Assembly: GCF_000737195.2 (NCBI RefSeq)
Contig: NZ_JALM01000027.1
Span: 19,638 to 83,637, forward strand
DNA length: 64,000 nt
Reading direction: 5' to 3'
Source of the DNA: Sciscionella sediminilitoris
Lineage (GTDB): Bacteria; Actinomycetota; Actinomycetes; Mycobacteriales; Pseudonocardiaceae
The position numbers and the translations under genes are program-made. Positions 8,337-17,231 of the stretch are shown here, one piece after another (the stretch's first letter is position 1; every line of letters begins with the position of its first letter). The notes below the pieces were generated by a model. It ran no database searches, had not been told where the DNA came from, and saw nothing but the letters and a program-made list of their open reading frames with translations.

Positions 8337-9235
8337 AGTGGCCGGATCCCCCATTCGCCGTGCCATTGCGCGCCGGGCTCGAGCCAGATCAGATCGTCCC
8401 CGGAATTGAGCGCATCGGGTGGACAGGTCATGGGTTCGATCGCGACCGCGCCCGGCCTGCCGTCGAACTCCGGCGGGGTGAATGCCTGCACCCACGGGAA
8501 TTCCGGGCCCGCCCAGAGTTCCACGCCATCGCCGTCCGGGTGCACGAGCCGGTAGTGCGCGCGCCCATCGGTGCCGAACTCGATCCCGGTGAACGAGGCG
8601 TCCAGCGGCCGGTCCGCGCGGATCTCGCCCGCGGTGGCGCCGCCGATCGCGGGCACGTCCTCCAGTGCCCCGGAGGGAATCATGGTTTCCCGGTTGAGCG
8701 GAAGCCAGCGGGACACCGGCATCTCCAGCACGCATTCATCGTTGTCCCGGTTTCCCGCGCGCACATAGGGATGCGTGCCGAGCCCGAACGGGGCGCGCGC
8801 GTTCCCGGTGTTGCGCACCAGATGGCTCACCCCGAGCCCGTCCGCGGTGAGCCGGTAGGTGACCTCGGTGCGCAGTGCGACCGGCCAGCCCTCGCCCTCG
8901 GGAATATCCACGCCGAGCGTGATCGCGCCCGCTTCCCGGTCCAGCACCTGCCAGGCACGTTTGCGCGCCAGACCGTGGATGGCGTTGCCGCGCTCCTGCT
9001 CGGTCACCGTGAGCTGCTGCGGTGTTCCCTCGTAGGTCCAGCTCGCCTTCGCGGTCCGGTTCGGCCACGGCACCAGGATGTTCCCGCAGGCCAGTGGTGG
9101 CTTGGCGTCCTCGGCGAAGGTCTCGGTGTACGGCGCGCCACCCGATTCGTAGTACCGCAGCGTCGCACCGCGTTCGGTGATGATGGCCCGCGCGCCCGCC
9201 GCGCTGATCTCGTACTGCTCGCCCGTCTTACCCAT
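8333..9235 (-). CDS. Aldose 1-epimerase family protein
   Basis: A 300-residue galactose-mutarotase-like protein that interconverts anomers of hexoses. Family features seen are WPNRTA near residue 57, NAIHGLARKRAW, the catalytic-His strand GLGTHPYVR and the C-terminal AIEPMTCPPDAL bearing the catalytic Glu. Length fits the family. It lies between an APC permease (9 bases upstream) and an amidohydrolase (4-base overlap), all on the minus strand, so the three are probably one transcript although their biochemical link is unclear. Confidence 0.88.
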   Translation of the reverse strand: MGKTGEQYEISAAGARAIITERGATLRYYESGGAPYTETFAEDAKPPLACGNILVPWPNRTAKASWTYEGTPQQLTVTEQERGNAIHGLARKRAWQVLDREAGAITLGVDIPEGEGWPVALRTEVTYRLTADGLGVSHLVRNTGNARAPFGLGTHPYVRAGNRDNDECVLEMPVSRWLPLNRETMIPSGALEDVPAIGGATAGEIRADRPLDASFTGIEFGTDGRAHYRLVHPDGDGVELWAGPEFPWVQAFTPPEFDGRPGAVAIEPMTCPPDALNSGDDLIWLEPGAQWHGEWGIRPL

Positions 9236-9244
9236 GTGGTGACG

Positions 9245-10588
9245 CTACTTCGACAGCTTGCCCACGTCGAACTTGACCTTGCCGACGAACAACCGGTTCA
9301 CGAACCAGAGCAGTACCCCGATCGCGAGCAGGATGCCGCCGATCACGTAATCCTGGCTGTCCCGCCCGGAAAACGGGCTCGCCAGGAAAGCACAGGTGAT
9401 CGCGCCGAGCACCGGGATGACGGTGGGCGCCCGGAAATGCTTGTGCTCGGCCTTCTCCCTGCGCAGCACCAGAACCGCGATGTTGACCACGGTGAACACG
9501 AGTAGCAGAAGCAGCGAGGTGGTGCTGCCGAGCGCCTCCAGGTCCGTCGTGGACACCAGTACCACGGCGATCAGGCTGGTGAAGATGATCGCGACCCACG
9601 GGGTGCGCCGCGCCGGGTGCACCGTGCCGAACAGGTTCGGGATGATGCGCTCGTTCGACATCCCGTACAGCAACCGGCTCGCCATCAGCATGTTGATCAG
9701 CGCCGAGTTCGACACCGCGAACAGCGCGATCACGCTGAACAGCCACGGCGGGAACCCGGGAACGCCCACGCGCACCACATCCAGGAGCGGGGCACTCGAG
9801 GATTCGAGCTGTTCGGTGGGCACCACATAGGCCGAAACCAGGGCCACCAGGAAGTAGATCACCCCGACGATGCCGAGCCCGAGCAGCAGCGCGCGCGGGA
9901 AGATCCGGGCCGGTTCATGGCATTCCTCGGCCATGTTGACCGAGTCCTCGAACCCGACCATCGCGAAGAAGGCGAGCGCGGTGGCCGCCGTGATCGAGAA
10001 GAAGGTGCCCTGTGTCGGGTCGAACTGGGTCAGCCGCGCGGGCTCGCCGCGCCCCTCCGATGCGGCGATGATCCCGACCACGATCACGATCGCGAGCCCC
10101 GACAGTTCGACACAGGTGAGCACCACGTTCGCCTTCACCGATTCGCCGACCCCGCGGAAGTTGATCAGCGCGAGCAGGGCGACGAACAGGATCGCGACCA
10201 CGATGGTCGGTGCGGTGATGAAACTGGAGAGGTATTTCCCGCCGAAGGCCGTCGCCGCGGAGGAGGCCGAGGTGATCCCCGAACACATCACCGCGAACGC
10301 CACCATGAAGGTGAAGAACGGGATCCGGAACGCGCGGTTGGTGTAGAGCGCGGCACCCGCGGCCTTGGGATACTTCCCGACCAGTTCCAGATAACTGAAC
10401 GCGGTCAGGAAGGCCACGGCGAACGCGATCAGGAACGGCACCCACACCGCCCCGCCGACCTCGCCCGCCACCTTCCCGGTGAGCGCGTAGATCCCGGTGC
10501 CGAGCACATCGCCGATCACGAAGAACAGCAACAGCTTGGGGCCGATCGCCCGCTTCAGGCTCGGCTGCTCCGCTGTGACCCCAGTCAT
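9245..10588 (-). CDS. APC-family amino acid permease
   Basis: A 447-residue integral membrane protein with about 12 hydrophobic segments. The first includes the APC signature IGDVLGTGIYALTG, where the unwound helix binds substrate. Similar to cationic or general amino-acid permeases of the YbgF/RocE group; specificity cannot be told. First gene of a probable three-gene minus-strand operon (permease, aldose epimerase, amidohydrolase). A divergent gap of 132 bases separates it from efeO. Confidence 0.9.
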   Translation of the reverse strand: MTGVTAEQPSLKRAIGPKLLLFFVIGDVLGTGIYALTGKVAGEVGGAVWVPFLIAFAVAFLTAFSYLELVGKYPKAAGAALYTNRAFRIPFFTFMVAFAVMCSGITSASSAATAFGGKYLSSFITAPTIVVAILFVALLALINFRGVGESVKANVVLTCVELSGLAIVIVVGIIAASEGRGEPARLTQFDPTQGTFFSITAATALAFFAMVGFEDSVNMAEECHEPARIFPRALLLGLGIVGVIYFLVALVSAYVVPTEQLESSSAPLLDVVRVGVPGFPPWLFSVIALFAVSNSALINMLMASRLLYGMSNERIIPNLFGTVHPARRTPWVAIIFTSLIAVVLVSTTDLEALGSTTSLLLLLVFTVVNIAVLVLRREKAEHKHFRAPTVIPVLGAITCAFLASPFSGRDSQDYVIGGILLAIGVLLWFVNRLFVGKVKFDVGKLSK

Positions 10589-10720
10589 AGCTCGTATTGT
10601 GCACGGCGGGCCACCGAATGCGATACCCCTGCGCAGCGGAGTTACGGACCGGAGCCGACGGTTGACAGGGACTTAACATGTTCTGCGGAACGAGTTGGCG
10701 CCGAACCGGAGCGTGATGCC

Positions 10721-11884
10721 GTGCTTTCCAGGACAGGCCTGCTCGTCGGCATCACCATGGTGGTCTCGGCGGCGCTGCTGTTCGGCTCCCTGGTGTTCGC
10801 GCGCCACCAGCGCACGGCGGGGCACGAGGAGTTCATCGAGGTCTCCCGCGGCGGCTGTGGACACGGCCCGCTCCCCCACGATCCGGGACCGCAGACGGTG
10901 ACCGTGCGCAACACCGGGGCCGTGACGGCGACCGTGCAACTGGTCGACCCGTCCAGCGGTGCCGTCTACGGGGAGGTCGAGGCGCTCGGTTCGGGCACCA
11001 GCAGGCCGATGCGGGTGAACCTGGGGAACGGGAGCTACGCGTTCCGCTGCGCGCCGGACGAGACGCGGGTCAGCGATGGCCCGAGGTTCCGGATCACCGG
11101 GGCACACGGGCCGGGTTCGCTCGCGGTGGCCCCGGTGACCAAGAACGATCTGCTCCGCCCACTGCGGGAGTACAAGGACTACCTCACCCACGGCCTCGAT
11201 GTGCTGCTCGCCGATACCCAGGCGCTCGCGGGCACGAGCGATCGGGCCGCCGCCGAGCGCGCCTGGCTGACCGCGCACCAGGACTACGGACGGCTCGGCG
11301 GAGCCTATGACGCGTTCGGTGACCTCGGCGATGCGATCGACGGGCGCGCGGACGGGCACCAAGGCGGGGTCACCGACCCGGAGTTCACCGGCTTTCATCG
11401 GGTGGAATACGCGCTCTGGCACGGAAAACCGATGAGCGAGGTCGCTTCCTGGACTGCCCGGCTGCTCGCGGATGTGCGCTCGCTGCGCGGAGAACTGGCC
11501 CGCATGCAGGTCGACCCGAAGGACTTCGCGCTGCGCGCGCACGAGATCTCGGAGGACGCCATCCAATTCGAACTGACCGGGGCAAGCGATTACGGCAGCG
11601 GCACCAGCCTCGCCACGGTTTCGGCGAACCTGGACGGAACCAGTGCGGTGCTGGACACCCTGCGCGGGGTGCTGCGCGATCGCTACCCCGGAATGTCCGA
11701 TGTGGACACCTGGCTCGGCAAGGCGCGCTCGGCGGTACTCGCCGGACGGCGCGCGGACGGTGGCTGGACCCCCTTGGACGCGCTGCCCGCCCTCCAGCGC
11801 GAACGGATCAACGCGACACTGAGCGAACTCGCCGAACGACTCGCCCCCGTCGCGGCGATCTGTGCGCCGAGGAGGATCCCGTGA
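10721..11884 (+). CDS. efeO: EfeO-type iron-uptake imelysin protein with N-terminal membrane anchor
   Basis: A 387-residue extracytoplasmic protein. It has an N-terminal transmembrane anchor (about 6-28), a cupredoxin-like domain (about 35-125, with Cys in RGGCGHG and CAPDE) and an imelysin (M75) domain. The metal-binding HxxE is seen as HRVEYALW. EfeO hands iron to the EfeU permease or works with EfeB in haem-iron use. The GTG at 10721 is taken as start because GGAG lies 9 bases upstream and it opens just before the membrane segment. A TTGACA is at 10662-10667, but no good -10 follows at the right distance. The stop overlaps the efeB start (GTGA). No efeU is present. Confidence 0.85.
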   Translation: MLSRTGLLVGITMVVSAALLFGSLVFARHQRTAGHEEFIEVSRGGCGHGPLPHDPGPQTVTVRNTGAVTATVQLVDPSSGAVYGEVEALGSGTSRPMRVNLGNGSYAFRCAPDETRVSDGPRFRITGAHGPGSLAVAPVTKNDLLRPLREYKDYLTHGLDVLLADTQALAGTSDRAAAERAWLTAHQDYGRLGGAYDAFGDLGDAIDGRADGHQGGVTDPEFTGFHRVEYALWHGKPMSEVASWTARLLADVRSLRGELARMQVDPKDFALRAHEISEDAIQFELTGASDYGSGTSLATVSANLDGTSAVLDTLRGVLRDRYPGMSDVDTWLGKARSAVLAGRRADGGWTPLDALPALQRERINATLSELAERLAPVAAICAPRRIP

Positions 11885-13065
11885 GCGAGGGACTGGGACG
11901 GCGTTCGTTCCTGCGGGGCGCGCTGCTCGGTGCGGGCGCGGCGGGGGCAACCGGCGCGGTCACCGCGAGCACCGCCGATGGCGCGGCCGCTCCCGAGCAC
12001 TTTCCCTTCCACGGCCCGCATCAGCCCGGCGTGCTGCGTCCGAACGCCGCACAGGCTCTGGTGGTGAGCTTCGACGTGGTCACCGAGGATCTGCGCGGGC
12101 TGTTGCGCACGATCACCGAACGGGCCCGGTTCCTGTGCACCGGCGGCTCCCCGGCACCGGTCGGTATCGAGGACGCGCCGAGTGATTCCGGGGTGCTCGG
12201 CCCGGAGGTACCCGCCGATGGGCTCACCGTGACCCTCGCGGTCGGCTCCTCGCTGTTCGACGGGCGGTTCGGGCTCGCCGCGCGCAAACCACCGGGACTG
12301 GTGCCGATGCGCACCTTCCCCAATGACTCGCTCGATCCCGAGCAGTGCCACGGGGATCTGTGCCTGACCTTCGCCGCGGCGCACCGGGACACCGTGCTGC
12401 ACGCGCTGCGCGATATCGCCAAGCACACCAGGGGCGCGATGCAGGCACGCTGGAAGATGGACGGGTTCACCTCGCCGAGCCGTCCACACGGAACACCGCG
12501 CAATCTGCTCGGTTTCCGGGACGGCACCTCGAATCCGGACGCGGGCGACCGGTCCGAAATGGACGGTCTCGTGTGGACACCGGACGGCGGGACCTTCCAG
12601 GTGGTGCGGCTGATCCGGATGCTGGTGGAATTCTGGGACCGCATCGATATCAGCGAGCAGGAGAACATCTTCGGCAGGCGGCGGGACAGCGGGGCCCCAC
12701 TGGACGGGCAGCACGAATTCGACGTGCCGCGATTCGCCGAGGATCCGGTCGGCACCGCGATCCCGATCACCGCGCACATCCGGCTCGCCAATCCGCGCCG
12801 GGCCGATACCGAGCCACAGCGCATCCTGCGCCGCGCCTACAACTACGACCGCGGTATCGACAAGGCGGGCAATCTGGACATGGGCTTGCTTTTCACCTGC
12901 TATCAGCGCGATATTCGTAACCAGTTCGAAGCGGTACAAACCAGGCTGATCGATGAACCCCTCGTGGACTACATTCAACCGTTTGGTGGCGGTTACTTCT
13001 TTGTCCTTCCAGGAATCACCGATCAGCGCGATTATCTCGGCAGTGCCTTGTTCGAGGACCGATGA
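11881..13065 (+). CDS. efeB: EfeB-type Dyp peroxidase, Tat-exported
   Basis: A 394-residue dye-decolourising peroxidase. The twin-arginine signal RRSFLRG (residues 7-13) plus an Ala/Gly-rich hydrophobic stretch predicts export in folded, haem-loaded form. The family motif GFRDGTSNP, with the catalytic Asp, and AHIRLANPR, which carries the likely proximal haem ligand His, are both present. It is implicated in oxidising ferrous iron or releasing iron from haem together with EfeO. The GTG at 11881 is preceded by GAGGAGG and overlaps the efeO stop, showing coupled translation. Confidence 0.93.
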   Translation: MSEGLGRRSFLRGALLGAGAAGATGAVTASTADGAAAPEHFPFHGPHQPGVLRPNAAQALVVSFDVVTEDLRGLLRTITERARFLCTGGSPAPVGIEDAPSDSGVLGPEVPADGLTVTLAVGSSLFDGRFGLAARKPPGLVPMRTFPNDSLDPEQCHGDLCLTFAAAHRDTVLHALRDIAKHTRGAMQARWKMDGFTSPSRPHGTPRNLLGFRDGTSNPDAGDRSEMDGLVWTPDGGTFQVVRLIRMLVEFWDRIDISEQENIFGRRRDSGAPLDGQHEFDVPRFAEDPVGTAIPITAHIRLANPRRADTEPQRILRRAYNYDRGIDKAGNLDMGLLFTCYQRDIRNQFEAVQTRLIDEPLVDYIQPFGGGYFFVLPGITDQRDYLGSALFEDR

Positions 13066-13087
13066 GGGTCGAACACGAGGAGGAACG

Positions 13088-14680
13088 GTGAACCGGAGAA
13101 AACGGACGGCGGCCCTGATTTCCGTCGCAGCGGCGGGGTGTCTGCTCGCCACCGCGTGTTCGGGCACCGGCGGGGAGGTGAACGTCGCCAAAGCCTCGAA
13201 CGACACCGCGACACCGATCAAACACCTCGTCGTACTCTTCGACGAGAACATCTCCTTCGATCACTATTTCGGCACCTATCCGAACGCCACCAATGCCGAC
13301 GGAACCCCGTTCAAACCGAAACCGGGGACCCCGAAGATCAACGGGCTCACCCCGGAACTGCTGCACCACAACCCGAACGCCTATCAGCCGAAACGGCTCG
13401 GCCCGGACAAAGCGGCCACCTGCGACCAGTCGCACGACTACGACAAGGAGCAGAAGGCCTTCAACGCCGGGAAGATGGACAAGTTCGTCGAGAACACCGA
13501 GTCCGACACCTGCACGGGGCAGCCCGCGCTGTTCGGTGAGCCCGGGCTCGTCATGGACTATTTCGACGGCAACACCGTCACGGCGATGTGGAACTACGCA
13601 CAGCATTACGCGCTCAACGACAATTCCTTCAACTCCGTGTTCGGTCCGTCCACCCCGGGCGCGATCGACCTCGTCTCCGGGCAAACCCACGGCGTGTACG
13701 CGGTCGACCCGAAGACCGGGGACAAGGTGAACCCGCCCGATGAGGCCACCGTCGCCTCCCCGGACAAGGACGGCGTCGGCACCCTCGTCGAGGACCCCGA
13801 TCCCGCATGGGACGACTGCTCGAACAAGAACCGCACCAGCGACGACCAGCTGGCCGCGTTCAACGGCAAGAACATCGGCGACCGGCTCAACGAGCGCGGG
13901 GTCAGCTGGGGCTGGTTCCAGGGTGGCTTCCGCCCGACCGGCGAACACGACGGGCACCAGGTCTGCGGGGCGAAGCACAAGAACATCGCCGGGCAGGAAC
14001 AGCTGGACTACGTGCCGCACCACGATCCGTTCAACTACTACAAGGCGACCTCGAATCCGAAACATCTGCCGCCGGAATCGCCCGCCGAGATCGGCAAGGA
14101 CGGGCAAGCCAACCACAATTACGACCTCACCGATTTCGACACGGCGCTCAAGAACGAACTGCCCGCGGTGAGTTTCCTCAAGGCCCCGCAGTACCGGAAC
14201 GGACACGCGGGGAACTCCGATCCGATCGACGAACAGCACTTCCTCGCCGAGCAGATCAACAAGATCCAGCACTCCAAGGACTGGAAATCGACCGCCGTGG
14301 TGATCGCCTACGACGACTCCGACGGGTGGTACGACCACGCGCGGTCGCCGATCGTCAACGGTTCCTCGGACGCCAAGCTCGATTCCCCGATGTGCAAGGC
14401 GAAAAAACAGGGCCTCGGCGGATTCGCCGACCGCTGCGGCTACGGCCCCCGGTTGCCGTTCCTGGTGGTCTCGCCGTACGCCAAGCAGAACTTCGTCGAC
14501 CACACCCAGACCGACCAGACCTCGATCATCAAGTTCGTGGAGCGCAACTGGAACGTCGCCCCGGTCGGCGGTGGCTCCTACGACGCGCGCGCGGGAAGCA
14601 TGGAGAACATGTTCGACTTCAAGGCGAAGCCGAACACCCGGCCGCTGCTGCTCGACCCGAAGACCGGGGCGGTGCGTTAG
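13088..14680 (+). CDS. Lipoprotein phosphoesterase (phospholipase C / acid phosphatase family)
   Basis: A 530-residue exported enzyme of the alkaline-phosphatase-fold phosphoesterase family (PF04185; phospholipase C/AcpA). The N terminus has positive residues, a hydrophobic stretch and a lipobox LLATAC, so it is probably lipidated at that Cys. Family motifs: FDENISFDHYFGTYP (metal ligands and nucleophile region), VIAYDDSDGWYDH, and a late segment RLPFLVVSPYAK. The GTG at 13088 is preceded by GAGGAGGA. It starts 22 bases after efeB, so it may be read through from efeOB. It may cleave phospholipid head groups or release phosphate outside the cell. Confidence 0.88.
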   Translation: MNRRKRTAALISVAAAGCLLATACSGTGGEVNVAKASNDTATPIKHLVVLFDENISFDHYFGTYPNATNADGTPFKPKPGTPKINGLTPELLHHNPNAYQPKRLGPDKAATCDQSHDYDKEQKAFNAGKMDKFVENTESDTCTGQPALFGEPGLVMDYFDGNTVTAMWNYAQHYALNDNSFNSVFGPSTPGAIDLVSGQTHGVYAVDPKTGDKVNPPDEATVASPDKDGVGTLVEDPDPAWDDCSNKNRTSDDQLAAFNGKNIGDRLNERGVSWGWFQGGFRPTGEHDGHQVCGAKHKNIAGQEQLDYVPHHDPFNYYKATSNPKHLPPESPAEIGKDGQANHNYDLTDFDTALKNELPAVSFLKAPQYRNGHAGNSDPIDEQHFLAEQINKIQHSKDWKSTAVVIAYDDSDGWYDHARSPIVNGSSDAKLDSPMCKAKKQGLGGFADRCGYGPRLPFLVVSPYAKQNFVDHTQTDQTSIIKFVERNWNVAPVGGGSYDARAGSMENMFDFKAKPNTRPLLLDPKTGAVR

Positions 14681-14683
14681 TTC

Positions 14684-14968
14684 TCAGGCCAGCCGCTCCA
14701 GCAGCAACACGGTGATCTCTTCGCCGGGTCCTTTCCCGAGGGCCCGGCGAAGTGCCGCGTTCACCGGCAATTTGTGCGTGCCGTCGCCGAGGGCCATGAA
14801 CGAGCTCCGGAATGGGTGCCCGTCCATCGTGCCACGCACCTTGACCAGCCCCCTGGTGCCGAAGAACTCGGCCGAACCGGGGAACACGAGATAGGTCCAG
14901 CCGCGGGGATTGGGGCTCCGTTGCAGGACGGCGCGAAACTCGACGTCCAGTTTGCCGGGTTTTGTCAT
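14684..14968 (-). CDS. DUF1905 domain protein
   Basis: A 94-residue single-domain protein matching the DUF1905 pattern: a beta-barrel-like domain with W-x-x-L-x-F-P near residue 24, [17 protein letters not shown] and [19 protein letters not shown]. Function is unknown; the domain is often fused to YdeI-type proteins, but that part is absent here. It is convergent with the phosphoesterase gene, with only 3 bases between stops. Confidence 0.85.
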   Translation of the reverse strand: MTKPGKLDVEFRAVLQRSPNPRGWTYLVFPGSAEFFGTRGLVKVRGTMDGHPFRSSFMALGDGTHKLPVNAALRRALGKGPGEEITVLLLERLA

Positions 14969-14998
14969 GCCTGTCCCTCGGCGGGAAGCAGGTTCGCG

Positions 14999-16282
14999 TT
15001 ACACCTGCTCCGCGGACCGGTTCTCGCCGACCGCCCGGTAGCGCAGGAAAGCGGGCAACAGCAAGGCGGCGAGGCTCATGCACACCACGACGAGCACTCC
15101 GCCGCCCGCGGTGGCCACTGCCGTTCCGAACACGGCGGCCGCCCCGCCGTGCACCGCGTCTGCCAGGCTCGGCCCGCCGGAGACCACGATCACGAACAGC
15201 CCCTGCATGCGCCCGCGCATCTCATCGGTGGCCGCCGATTGCAGGATGGCGGAGCGGAAGATCATGGTCATGGTGTCCGCGATACCGCCGAGCACGAGCA
15301 TGACCACGGCGAGCGGAAGCGAGGCGGACAGCCCGAAGCCGATCATCGCGACCCCCCAGGCGAGCACGCCGACGGTGACCGCGACCCCGTGCCGGTGCAC
15401 CCGGGAAATCCAGCCGGATGTGAGCCCGGCCAGTACCGAACCGGCGGGGATCGCCGCGTAGAGCAGGCCGAGCGCGATCCCGCCGCCCGGATCACCGAAG
15501 GTCTCGCTGGCCATCTGCGGGAACAACGCCCTCGGCATCCCGGCGATCATCGCGATCAGGTCGGCGAGCATCGCGGCGAGCAATACCTTGTGCCGCACGA
15601 AATAGCGGCAGCCGTCGAGCACATCGCGCAGCCCCGCGGTGCGCACCTGCCCGGAAAGCGGTGGCAGCGAGGGCATCTTCCACACCGCCCACAGGGTGGC
15701 CAGCAGCGCGATGGCGTCGATCAGGTACAGCATCGAAAGGCCGATCACCGGGATGAGCGCGCTGGCGATCATCGGCCCGAGCAGTGCCCCGAAGGTCATC
15801 ATGGTCATGTTCAGCGCGGCCGCCTGTGGCAGCAGGTGCTCGGGGACCACGCGGGCGATCGAGGCGTTCCGCGCGGGACCGTTCACCCCGAACAGGCCCT
15901 GTTGCAGCGCGTGCAGCAGGAAAAGCAGCCAGAGTGAGCCGAACCCGGCGAAGGCCTGCACCCACAGCAACACCGAGGTGACCGCGATGCCGACGTTGGT
16001 ACCGATCAGCAGTTTGCGCCGGTCCACCGTATCCGCGATCGCCCCGCCCCACAGGGCGAAGACCACGAGCGGGATGAGCGCGAACACGCTGGCCAGGCCG
16101 ACGTAGGCGCTGGACCCGGTCATCGCGAACACCTGGATCGGCACCGCGACCCTGGTCAGCTGGGTACCGATGGAGGTGACCGTGCTGGCGAGGAACAGGC
16201 GCCGGTACGCGACGGTACGCAGTGGCCGGGTATCGATCGCGAGCGAGCCGATACGTGCGCGAAACCCGGTCCCTGAAGCCAC
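14999..16282 (-). CDS. MFS transporter (EntS-like exporter)
   Basis: A 427-residue major facilitator protein with about 12 membrane segments. The loop 2-3 motif reads GAIADTVDRRKLL, typical of the MFS_3/EntS group that exports siderophores, macrolides or other drugs. The sequence opens with a short cytoplasmic tail ahead of TRPLRTVAYRRLF. Gene-dense surroundings show no regulator attached. The exported compound is unknown. Its proximity to efeOB is suggestive only. Confidence 0.88.
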   Translation of the reverse strand: MASGTGFRARIGSLAIDTRPLRTVAYRRLFLASTVTSIGTQLTRVAVPIQVFAMTGSSAYVGLASVFALIPLVVFALWGGAIADTVDRRKLLIGTNVGIAVTSVLLWVQAFAGFGSLWLLFLLHALQQGLFGVNGPARNASIARVVPEHLLPQAAALNMTMMTFGALLGPMIASALIPVIGLSMLYLIDAIALLATLWAVWKMPSLPPLSGQVRTAGLRDVLDGCRYFVRHKVLLAAMLADLIAMIAGMPRALFPQMASETFGDPGGGIALGLLYAAIPAGSVLAGLTSGWISRVHRHGVAVTVGVLAWGVAMIGFGLSASLPLAVVMLVLGGIADTMTMIFRSAILQSAATDEMRGRMQGLFVIVVSGGPSLADAVHGGAAAVFGTAVATAGGGVLVVVCMSLAALLLPAFLRYRAVGENRSAEQV

Positions 16283-16336
16283 GTCTGAGCAGCTTAGAAA
16301 CCCGACGCAACCGAATTACCGGCTGTGCCGGTGTGC

Positions 16337-16996
16337 TCAGGCTCCGAGACGCTCGATCTGCCAGGTGTCGTCGTCGAGGCGGTACCGCAGCCGGTCGTGC
16401 AGCCGGTCCTTACGGCCCTGCCAGAACTCCACGGCGCGCGGGCGGATCCGCCAGCCGCCCCAGTGCGGGGGAACCGGGATCTTCTCGGTGTCCGCGAACT
16501 GCCGCTCCACCTTGGCCAGCGCGAGGTCGAGCGCTTCCCGGTCGGCGACCACCCTGGACTGCGGGGAGGCCCAGGCACCAAGCTGCGAGCCACGCGGCCT
16601 GCTGCGCCAGTACGTCTCGGTTTCCTCGGACGAGACCTTCTCCACCGTCCCGCGCACATGCGCCTGGCGCTGCATCGCGAACCACGGGAAGGTCACCGAG
16701 GCGAGCCTGGTGTCCTGGAGCGCACGGCTCTTGGCCGAGGCGAAGTTCGTGTAGAACACGACCCCGCGCGCATCGATGCCCTTGCACAGCACCGTTCGCG
16801 AGGACGGCGTGCCATCGGCATCGGCCGTGGCGAGCACCATCGCGTTCGCCTCGGGCAGTCCGGCACCGTTCGCCTCGTCCAGCCACGCCTGCAGCTGTTC
16901 ATGCCAGGTCGCGGCCAGCTCGGCCTCGAGCAATTCGCCCTGCTCATAGGACACTCGCATCGCCGGGAGATCGATCGCGGCGTTGGTGTCGGTCAT
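16337..16996 (-). CDS. pdxH: Pyridoxamine 5'-phosphate oxidase
   Basis: A 219-residue flavoenzyme that oxidises pyridoxine/pyridoxamine 5'-phosphate to pyridoxal 5'-phosphate. Signature segments are all in place: RTVLCKGIDARGVVFYTN (FMN binding), SRALQDTRLASVTFPW, the QRQAHVRG and RPRGSQLGAWASPQS substrate region, and the C-terminal WGGWRIRP...FWQGR...LHDR. Length is standard. It is divergent from the serine hydrolase across a 235-bp gap that contains repeated CTGCAGA elements. Confidence 0.94.
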   Translation of the reverse strand: MTDTNAAIDLPAMRVSYEQGELLEAELAATWHEQLQAWLDEANGAGLPEANAMVLATADADGTPSSRTVLCKGIDARGVVFYTNFASAKSRALQDTRLASVTFPWFAMQRQAHVRGTVEKVSSEETETYWRSRPRGSQLGAWASPQSRVVADREALDLALAKVERQFADTEKIPVPPHWGGWRIRPRAVEFWQGRKDRLHDRLRYRLDDDTWQIERLGA

Positions 16997-17148
16997 CGGC
17001 TCGCCCTCTCGGTAGAAACGACGTGTCCACAGACCGTACGGGCTACGCGCTGGTCACGAAAGCTACCGGCGCGTGATACGCCGCACCTGGAACGATGCAC
17101 GACGCGGGAACGCCCCGAGCCCTGCAGAACAGTCTTTGCAAAATTTCC

Positions 17149-17176
17149 TCTGCAGAGCTGGTTCTGCAGAGCTCTG
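17149..17176. repeat. Direct and inverted CTGCAGAGCT repeats in divergent gap
   Basis: The 10-mer CTGCAGAGCT occurs at 17150-17159 and again at 17164-17173. Each is part of a short perfect palindrome (CTCTGCAGAG at 17149-17158, CAGAGCTCTG at 17167-17176). A related CTGCAGAACAG begins at 17122. They lie between the divergent pdxH and serine hydrolase genes and could be an operator; no cognate regulator is adjacent. Confidence 0.4.
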
Positions 17177-17231
17177 TGATCGGTGAACGCCCCCGACTTC
17201 GTCCACCCGGCACCACCGGGTCACCCCGGCC

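Noticed and set aside
9617..10700. Upstream extension of the efeO frame, antisense to the APC permease
   Set aside because: The extension is low-complexity His/Arg/Asp sequence opposite a well-supported permease; the efeO start is at 10721.
10662..10700. TTGACA as an efeO promoter
   Set aside because: A perfect -35 but no acceptable -10 at 16-19 bases; kept only as a remark in the efeO entry.
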